A stretch of DNA of 64,000 nucleotides, taken from the NCBI GenBank assembly GCA_002633025.1, contig NMRB01000469.1:188771-252770 (forward strand), given 5' to 3'. The notes beneath the pieces are model-generated. The model was not told the DNA's origin, made no database searches, and saw nothing but the letters and a program-made list of their open reading frames with translations. Positions 53,331 through 63,400 of this stretch are shown piece by piece. The position numbers and the translations under genes were made by a program. Each line of letters starts with the position of its first letter. The stretch's first letter is position 1. The DNA comes from Notospermus geniculatus (Eukaryota > Nemertea > Pilidiophora > Heteronemertea > Lineidae).

Positions 53331-53483
53331 ATATCAAGAAGTCAACTTCCAGAACGAATTTTCGACCCCATCCGGGTTCTTCCTCAGGCACTTTTCAGTT
53401 GGAGAGTCTGTCCAACTGAAAAGTGCCTGAGAAAGAACCGGGTTGGGGTCGAAAATTCATTCTGGAAGTTGACTTCTTGATAT
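53331..53483. mobile_element. Long hairpin, GACCCC-AACC-GGGGTC family
   Basis: Arms from ATATCAAGAAGTCAACTTCC to the inner cagttgga, inverted after a 7-base loop; stem ~70 bp with few mismatches. It shares outer gaagtcaacttccag and core ttttcgacccca with 33232-33441. From 53483 to 54060 no gene is supported. Confidence 0.82.
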
Positions 53484-54064
53484 TTTTCATTATCTCCTGG
53501 TGTCATGTCAGTACGTTGAGGCTCATTTTCCGTGCGACTTAACACTGGTTTTGTAGCAGAGTCAATTTGGAGTCAACATGAGAGTAGCCTATTTCCATTC
53601 ACACAGTGGTGTCCATGAATATCGATATTAAAATATTATTAGGTTTTATTAATGGAAGAGAAAAAGCCTGCTGATGTTGGATATCTGCAAGTTCCAATAA
53701 GCAATACAGCTGTTTTTGCCCCAAGTACCAGATGTTTTATCACCCCAGGATGTGTGTGTCAGATGGTCTCTACTCATTACGGTCATGACATTTATCATTG
53801 GATGGTCTCACTTCATCGTATTGATGGCCCAGGTGGTTTAGTTGGAATTATGTTGGCAACAATCAATATTCAAAACCCATCTTGTCATTCTCCAGCTGTT
53901 TGTTTCACGTTGTAACATTGGCATATCCTGTTGTGTTTCTATTTCTAGGCCTAGCCAGTGTGTTTGTCTCATGCTTTGGGCTTTGAAACCTACAACACCC
54001 TTTCTACCAACTTCACCTCCTGTTACGTTGAAGAGCAGAATACACAGACCGTTGTTGTAGTTGT

Positions 54065-54078
54065 CCACTAGGTGGCAG
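54065..54078 (+). promoter_or_regulatory. CTCF-like site
   Basis: CCACTAGGTGGCAG matches the vertebrate CTCF core CCASYAGRKGGCRS at all 14 positions. It lies 274 bp upstream of the first TMTC3 exon found and is not part of the long repeat family. Binding is inference from the motif only. Confidence 0.4.
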
Positions 54079-54352
54079 CATCTTCCACAGGCACACAGTT
54101 GGAAGCAAGTCAGTTTCTGGTTCATTTGAACACGAGTGCAGAACAATTTGTTCAACTTGACCTATGTAAACATGACATGGCTGCCGTGCACTTAAACCAA
54201 CTGCAAAATCTAACAAATCTTTTCCCTCCATTTACGTCCTGTCCTTCAATTTTCAGACAATTAAAGATCTTAATGAATCTGCCACATTTCTTATTAATTA
54301 TACTCAATTACAACACATTTTATTAATTGTCCTCTCCACATTCCTCTTTCAG

Positions 54353-54434
54353 GGTCAGCCTGTTGTTTCTTGACGAGATCCCAAGTTTTGTTGCCAGTTT
54401 GCTGTTTGCTGTTCACCCAGTCCACGTGGAAGCT
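54353..54434 (+). CDS. TMTC3: TMTC3 exon (first detected)
   Basis: Acceptor TTCCTCTTTCAG, donor GCT|GTAAGT. The exon starts with one base completing a codon begun in a missing upstream exon. It encodes [20 protein letters not shown] then PVHVEA, the HPxHxEA loop of the family. Confidence 0.88.
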
Positions 54435-57400
54435 GTAAGTTGAAAACCATCTTGAATCGTCAAGGGTTCATATCGCTATGCCTTCGGACTAGACTCCAAC
54501 TATAGTCATGTACCATAAATTGCGGACCATGTTTACATGGCATCATGATGTCGCAATGCATCAGCATGTGTTGGATGCACGACGACGTCATGTCACTCGT
54601 AATGGGTCGCAAAATTTGGTAGGCCTACATATCTTATAGTGGTGCGGTGTCCGAAGGCGAAGTGACCATTGACCTTGATATTTCAAAATGTGCAAAACAT
54701 GAATATGTGACCTGTCACAGAAAAACCCGTATTAAGTCGCACAAGATATGAACCAGGATGAACCAAAATAAATACAGGAGATGAAGGAAGAAATGTAATC
54801 ACCTAGATTTTACAAAAGACAGACAATAAGCCTATAGGACTACTGAAATTGAAAAACGTTGGTCCAACCTGCCAACTTCAGAGCGACTTTTAAGTCGTTA
54901 AAACACTGGTTTTGCAGTGATAGTATACATGAAGTCCAAATTTTCGCAAATTTTTGACTCCAACCAGGGTCTTCCTCAGGCACTTCCTTGTAGGGATCCC
55001 AGAAGTGAACTTCACTTCTGGGATCTCTACTAGAAAGTGCTCTACAGTACAGGTCACAATTAACATCCCTAAATTTGCGTAAGTTACGCGTAACTTACAC
55101 AACAACTCACGAGCTATGTTACACGTAACTTACGAGGTGAGTTACGTGAATTTCGCTAGCTATGCAGTGATTTACGAGGCGAGTTACGCGAAACCAAAGC
55201 TGTGAGTTACGCGTAAGTTACAAGTAACTTGCGCGAAGCCGTTGGGATGCCAATTGTGACCTGTACTGTATGTTGGATATCGGTTTTGCAGTGACAGGTT
55301 ATATGGCAGATGGTCAAAATCTGCAGAGATATCTCGCACATTCACCTCTCCTGGCAGTAGTTTAGACCCTCCGACAGTTATCACCTCACAGAGACAAGAA
55401 AACCCTTGGATATCCTTGCAATATTCTTGGAATAGAATCTGCTTCAACAAAGCAGTATCTCTCAGAAAATGAGATATAAATTTACTATGAGTTGATCTCA
55501 CCCACTCTTCTGTAAGCCTTCTATCCTTACGTGATAAAAACCAGGCAAACATTTTATATACTTCCACTGAGCAAACAATTTATATACTTGTATCTCCTTG
55601 GCAATTGCCTCTCATGTTACAAAGACTTCCGCAATCAAGGAGCTACAAGATCAGATGGAGATCTAGCGTGTGTATAGCATCTCTTGAGTTCCCGTTGGTC
55701 CATTGGGTAATGAATCTGTTGGATGGCTGGAGCTCAGATTGCGATGGTACCTTGATAAAGATTGTTATAAATGTGCTGGATTAACTCTCCGATATTCTGT
55801 GGCAGTAGGCACTCAATTTACACAGATGTTATTGTGTGACTGTCTGGGTTCTTTAACCCGTTAACTGGGTAGGACGTCATATTACGTCATTACAAAATCC
55901 GGGGAACCCCCGAAAACACCCGAGGATCTCAGCTTGCGTACGGCATAATGGTACGCCTTGCAAGGAAATGGCGTTTCACAGTGCGTAGGACGTTATATCA
56001 CGTCCTGAACCTTATGTGTCAAGAACTTTTTTTTTGGAAAAATTTTTTCTAAGAAAGAGAATTTTTTTCAAAAATTAATTACACAGTTAACGGTTTGAAG
56101 AGTTGATCGGGGGTTGAGCCAGCAGCACACCAGGTGATCGCAGGCGAACAAAATCGGCTGTTGACACCAGGTATCACCAATGCGTGGCCACCAATCTTCT
56201 CGCCAACGATGATCAAACAATATCAAAACCAATATTGCCTAGTCTGCGGTGACTGTCGAGACGATCGGTGGCAATTAGATTGCTTGCGGTATTGCCTGGT
56301 GTGTGCTGGCTTTTAATGAAGTCATTTGTGTTTTGCGGGACGCTCCCCTGCATTGATGTTGGGTAGCGAGAGTCACAGTGCGTGTTGGTAACCCCAGATA
56401 ACGTCAGGATCAAGAATGTATCTGAGAAAAATGGCAACGTTTCGAAGTTCAGAAGTCTGTGCCTTTAGGCTCTAATGGGTTAAACTAGTAGAGCTGCTTG
56501 AAGTATATCTCTCAGATGTAGACAATCGCCCCCACTCTCAGGATGTTTAAAGAGGATTAGCAGCTTTGATATTTATGTGGTATCGACTGCCTCAGGATGG
56601 GCAAAAAGAGATCAGCATTTTGTCCGAGGGCACAATCGATAAGTCTATGTAAACATGAGTTATTTACTGAAAAGCATCAAGCAAGTGTCTATCAATAAAT
56701 AATCCCCGCTTGGGGTTTGTCAGGAATCAGTCGACCGTGAATGACAGATCAGAAATTGTGCAGGGCTGGTTTGTTAAAATAGGCTGCGGGAGGAAGGAGC
56801 AGTGTAGCAGACTGGTGGGTGGTAAATTGAAGTTGAGAGCCGAGGTTTAACCCTTTCACTGCCATGGGCGACGATCGTCGCCCCCTCTAGTGCCTGCCGT
56901 AGGCGACCATCGTCGCCCTATGCAGAAAGCCTGTTCAGTTAGTTTGGCTATTCATAGATGGTGCCCCAATCGAAATTACAGAAATTCCCCTGAGACTGCC
57001 ATAGGCGACCACTGACACTCTCTATGCAGAAGGTATGTTTAGTTAGTTTGGCCATTCATAGACGGCACCCCAATCGTAATTAGGGGATTTTCCGTGCACG
57101 GAAAACCGTATACACGGCAGTGTAGCGTACAACTTATCTGGGAAACTCGGCAGTGAAAGGGTTAAAGGAACACATAACTTCTGAAATCTTATTCTGTTGG
57201 TAAAGGCGCTGGTCCTCACGAGTTTTCTTGTGCGAGCTGGCTTTCTATGGGCAATCGACCATAGAAAGCTATGGGTAGTTATTTGTGTCATTGGTCTTAG
57301 TGCAAATCGTGAGGACACCAGCAATTTTGCCTGTTTAGAGCAAACTCGCACAAGAAAAGTCACATCGTGAAGCACTGCCTTTAGTTCCTTCCTCTCCTTC

Positions 57401-60400
57401 CAGGTGACAGGTGTAGTTGGCCGGGCCGAACTTCTATCCTCCATCTTCGGTCTTGGGGCGTTCCTATGTTATGCGCAGTCCAGCAAGCGAGGAGCAGGGT
57501 TGGGTAAGTGTGGATAATATGATACAGTGACTGATCCAGAAATTTTCATCGAATTTCTTGCAATATCAAAAATACAGCACAAAAAATGACACAAAAAATG
57601 ACAAGTATAAGTAAAGTCGTCTCCGAATTTTGCAAATTTTCGACCCCAACCGGGGTCTTCCTCAGGCACTTTCTAGTAGAGGTCCCAGAAGAAGACTTCT
57701 GGGATCTCTACTAGAAAGTGCCTGAGGAAGACCCCGGTTGGGGTCGAAAATTTGTGAATTTCATGGAGTTAGTGTTACAGGAAGCTTAAGGCTTTTGTTG
57801 ATTTTCATCCAAACGACATCCCTTCAAATGGATGAGCAGATGACATTCTCTAGCAGACGTTGCGTTTTCCATCCTCTTGTGAAATGACTGAACAGTCATA
57901 ATCACTTAATATTCCTCTGAGGTCAGAACAATAACATTTATAACAACTTCATATCAATCAATCACCTATTCCCATCTGTCCTTCATCTCACTTTATTTTC
58001 ATCCCATTTCATTGGCGACTTTCCAGACTGTCGGAAGTTACTCATGGCGTTTATCCTCGTAACTATGGCGACGTTGTGTAAGGAGACAGGCATCACAATC
58101 GTAGGCGTCTGCTGCGTGTATGAAATCTTTATAGCTCAAAAGGTAAGATTTCACTTCATTAATTCGCTATTCAGCGAGTCAACTTTCATAAAAACAAGTC
58201 ATGTGTCTTTCATTTGTGATGCTCTACAAAAAAACGTTATTTTTTCCAATATTCCAAACGCCTTCATTTTTATTAGCATTTTCCCTTTGAATGTTGTCTT
58301 TAATAAATCCCAGTGGGTGAAATTTCATCAAGAAATGTCTCCAAACCGTTTGATGTGCTTTGCCAAAAAGAAGTCACAAATGTTTTTTTTCGTTTTTCAA
58401 CATTCTGTGGTGACAAATCATGTCACGGTTCTGCTTGTATTCAATCTTTTAAAATTACGTCTTGAAATCCCCAAAGATTCAAACATCGTTTGAAGTTTCT
58501 TTATTGCCGTGTAATCTGATGTGACGGCCAGGTCTCGGAGGACGGAACTAAAGAAAATGATACTGTTCAACGTCGATCAGAATCTTAATAGATTTTTGAT
58601 TAGTTTAACCCTTTTAGTATCGGGCATCTTATGCCACCGCTGTGTGGGGTGTTCATTGCCTACCGCTCTCACAACAAATGTCGTCTGCTTCATCATGTTA
58701 AAGATAATGTATCACGGGTATTTTCACAGGCCACGAAAATCATTGTTTGTTTACATTTTTAGCTCACCGGGGTGAGCTATTACGATGGGGAAGCGTCCGT
58801 CGTCCGGCGTCGTCCGTCGTCGTCCGTCGTCGTCGTCGTCGTGTTCCGTTAGCAGGGCACGTTTCGTAACCGCTGGGGCTATGGATCTGAAACTTGGTAC
58901 ATACATAGCCCTAGGTCGCATGACCCATGACACCAAGTTTCGGTCCGATTCGATTGTTGGCTTGGCCACCAGGTGGCCAAAACCAAAAACACAAAAAGTG
59001 CAATAACTCCTGAACTAATAACTGGATCATCTCCAAATTTTTATCATAGGTGTATCTAATGAGGATACATGACATATGTAACGAGTTTTTGATTTGACCT
59101 ACTTTTCAAGGTCACAGAGGTCAAAGTTTGACAAAAGTGACGAACCTCTCACAGTTTGTTATTATTTCACCGAGCGACTTCATATTTTGCATAAACATGC
59201 ATTGGAGGGGTACCTTCAAAAATACCAAGTTTCGGCCCGATTGGACATCCAGTATGGCCGCCAGGTGGCGTAACCTGAAAATCAAGTAAGTGCTATTACT
59301 CAGGAACGACTTGACGCAGAGGGCTCAAATTTGATATTTACCTCCATCTAGATGACCTTTACATGCACGTCAAATTTCAGCCTGATTTGACTTCAAACAT
59401 GGCCACCAGGTGGCGTAACCCAAAAATCATCAAAGTGCTGTAACTCAGGAACGCTTTAACCCAAAGCGCTCCAATGTGCTATGTGGGCCCCTGCAGATGA
59501 CCTTTATGACCATGTGAAGTTTCGGCCCGATCGGACATCCAATATGGCCACCAGGTGGCGTAACCCGAAAATCATCAAAGTGGTGTAACTCAGGAACGAC
59601 CTGACCCAAAGCACTCCAATGTGCTATGCGGTCCCCTGCAGATGACCTTTATGTGCATGTGAAGTTCCGGCCCGATCGAACATACAATATGGCGCCAGGT
59701 GGCATAACCCAAAAATCATCAAAGTCCTACCTGGGAGTGACCGAGATTGCTCATAACACTGATATGTACCTCCCTCTGTCATTAGACTATTATGTCCAAC
59801 CCGGTGAGCACATGGTCCATGGACCATTTCATGTTGGTTTGTGTCCAGTCTTTCCTTGTCTTATGATTAAAGCGAATTGATATCGAAAAAAATTGATTTA
59901 GAAATAGAATTTGAAAGGGGACAAATTTTCGGGAAAAAATGTAAACAAACTTCTCCAGAATGTCAACAAAGAAATGTTTGTGCATTCTGATTGGCTGAAA
60001 TTTTGTGTTTACAAACACCAGCCAAATGTAAATAAAATCCGCTATCAATTAGCTTTAATTTGTTGGTGACATGCCCGCTAGAAATTCTTTTGATACCGAA
60101 AGTATTCAATTTGGTGGGCTGCCATGGCCCAAAAGTCCAAAATAACATGATGTTCATGTAAACATCCATGTTTGCAAACATTGAATGTAAACAATGAAGT
60201 CACAAAACATTACCGGTATCTTTAACTTCACAAATTGAAATTGACGTAAGTTTCTTTGATTTCAGAAAAACGCAGAAGATGTTTTACACGTACTAATGAG
60301 CTTTATACGAGGGACACCGTTAGTGCCGCCATGGTTACGAGAAGCTGTCCTCCGCGGTAGTTTCCTCGTCTTTAGTACAATTGGTCTCTTGATGATGAGG

Positions 60401-63400
60401 CTCAAAGTCCAAGGAGTACAGCTCCCACAGTTTACAAAGTAAGTAAGGAATTTCACCACCAGTGGTTGAAATTGGCATGATTTAGAATATAAATTTTCAA
60501 ACCTGGTCTTTGATAGTTGCTTTTCAACCTTTCATTGGCAAGGACAATTCTGTTGGAAGTGAAAAATGTGCAGGTGCGGATTCAAAGGGGGCACACGAGG
60601 GCGCGTACCCCCCCTTTCGCCAAAAATCTGTAAAATCGACTGTGAAATTCTGGAATTTGGAGCAAATCATTGAAATTCACCACAAATTTCAATGTTCCTA
60701 GCAGAATGCGCCCCCTATTTTCACAAATCCTGGATCCGCCCCTGATGTGAATAATGAAATGAACCTGAACCCATCACAAAGGTACCCATTGGAAAGCTCT
60801 CAGTGAGCACTTTCCAATGAATATCTATGTGGCAGGATGTCTGTAAGATTTCAGGACTTGGGATACCGGTATTGTTCTGGTGGTTTATCTGATGACTGAA
60901 TTTCTAATATCGGTTTCATTGACTTTCAGTTTTGACAACCCTGCTGCCGTGGCAGCGACACCAGCTCGACAGCTGACTTTGAACTACCTGATACCCATCA
61001 ACGCCTGGTTGTTACTTTGCCCATCTTCCCTGTGTGCTGATTGGTCGATGGGAACCATTCCACTTGTAAAGTCGGTCTTCGACGTCCGAAATCTTGCCAC
61101 CTTAGCATTTTATCTGTGTCTAGGAAAGTTTTCTTTATACGCAGCGTTTTATCGAGGGAAAAGAGCAAGGGCATTGGTTATGGTAAGTGAATTGCAAATC
61201 GAATTTGCTGGACGGAGTAGGGTTCTGCCGCTGCTGGTCGGCGCCGGATGGCCCCGTCCAGGACGCAGAAATGCTGACCGGCACGCGACCTAAAAAGAGT
61301 ATTTTCCGACCATCAGAACTAACGAAGTGTACCACGAGAGATGCCCACCACGCACACTTCCGAATTTCCTTTCTGTTCCCATTCACCAAATGTGCTTCCC
61401 GGCGGAGCTTCCTGACACACTTCTGACCAACGACAAAGGCGGGCTGCCTAAGTTGCAATAGAGTGGATCGGGGTCATTTTGACGTCAAATGAGCTCATTT
61501 TTTCGACTCTTAGGTGCCAGGAAATCGCATTTCAGCAAGTCTAGATTTCAAATTTTCCTGGGGAGGGCCCCCAGACCCCCATTCTGACTGGCACTTGTTC
61601 AGTCCCGGGCAGAACCCTGACAGACTGTCATGCGAACAAAGGATTTGAACCGCAGACCTACTCAGCACTTGTCAGAGCCTCACATGCTACACCAGTTCCA
61701 TTTGATGTAGTTCTAAGACTGTACGAGGCATTTTGCAGACAAATTTAACGGAAAGTAGCTAGTACCTTGGTATTTGGGGGTTGTTCTGACCAAAATCATT
61801 GCCGTTTTCTCATTTCAGTGCCTTGCGTTCATGGTGCTTCCGTTTATTCCTGCTGCCAATTTATTCTTCGCCGTTGGTTTTGTCGTGGCCGAGAGGATCC
61901 TCTACACTCCTAGTATGGGATTCTGCATGTTGGTGGCGCTAGGGTTCCAGTTATTAACACGGGATAGGTAAGTGTGGAGACTGGTTCTGGTGGGCTGGTA
62001 TGAGTGGGGAGAAATAACGACAGGGGAGTGAGTTAGGGGGCAAATATATTCTGAAATGCTACATTGGGCTGTATTATATGGACAAGATGAACTTCACTCA
62101 GCAGATGAATCTAATATCAATATTTTCTTTCTTTACAGGGGACATCTAAAAAAGATTTTATGGGGCGTTTTAGTATCTCTTCTATTTATTCATGGATTAA
62201 AAACATATGTTAGAAATTTTGACTGGTAAGTTTCCTATCCATCATTATACTGGTATCTGGGCCCATATTCATGAAACTACTTAAGTCTAAGTGTGACACG
62301 TATCCTTTGTTCAACACAAAAGGTAAGTATCACACTTTGACTTAAGTGGGTTTACGAATATGGCCCCTGGAGCTTAAATGTAGGAGGAAACCAGATTCCT
62401 ACTCATTACAGCAGTATTTAGAAGGGGGGGCACAGAGCCAACCAAAAAATATGATTTTCAGGTGGATTTTGGGCACAAAATGTCTTCTGGCCCCCCCCCC
62501 CCACCCCCCAAGAGGCTTTAGCCCCCAGGACCAAAAAGCTAAATACGGCCCTGCATTATCACTTCTCACCCCTTGACCCAGTAATTGACCTTTGGTGGAC
62601 CAGTTGTTCTACAATTCAGCATAAATTTTCACAGCTGAAATCTCTCAGCTCAGGCTGGCTTGCAACAATCAAACAGTCCAAGTATCTTCAAACTTTCAGT
62701 TCAATGTTATTTCTTTCTTCAGGGAGTCAGAATTATTACTCTTCAAATCAGGATTAAAAGTAAACCGAAACAACGCTAAGTTATTCAATAATGTTGGCCA
62801 TGCGTTGGAGGGTGACCAGAAGTGGGAGGAGGCTTTAGCTTACTTTACAAGAGCGGCGGCGTAAGTATTAACTTGGATGGATTTTCATCCACTTTTGTTT
62901 GTGACTATGACCAGAAATCCAGACATGAAAGTGCACTGAATAGACCATTCTCGAATTCGCAGATCTGCACACTTCCGCCGAAATCTCAACCAGAACCTCA
63001 ATCTGAATCCGGCTGACGTGACGCCATCCATGATTCAGCAATGGTTGAGTCTGACGCAACGTCTTCGACATCACTGTCGTGGGGTGGTTGAGATTTCGGC
63101 AGAAGTGCGCAGATCTTTGTCGTTTACGTCAATATGAGAACGGTCTATACATGTACAGTGGTGTGAATTAATATTCGAACAGAGGGAATTCAGGTTTTCA
63201 TTCAAGGCAAAATTTGCCGCTTCTGTATGCAATATCTATATCAAAAGTATTTGAAGTCAGTCCTAGAATGCACTCCTATTGTCTGATATGTTTTCGCTGA
63301 ATTCAGATACTGCATATCACGAGAATGGCGAAAATATCGAAATTTGACATTCTTGAGATTTGCTGTTATCACCATTTTGTCTGGATATTTTGTGGAATTT

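Noticed and set aside
53652-53915. 87-residue plus-strand frame upstream of TMTC3
   Set aside because: Checked as a candidate 5' exon; it lacks the family motifs and usable splice sites in phase.
55184-55567. 127-residue minus-strand frame in a TMTC3 intron
   Set aside because: Part of it runs through the Tc1/mariner-like MITE, and the rest has no recognisable motif or splice context.
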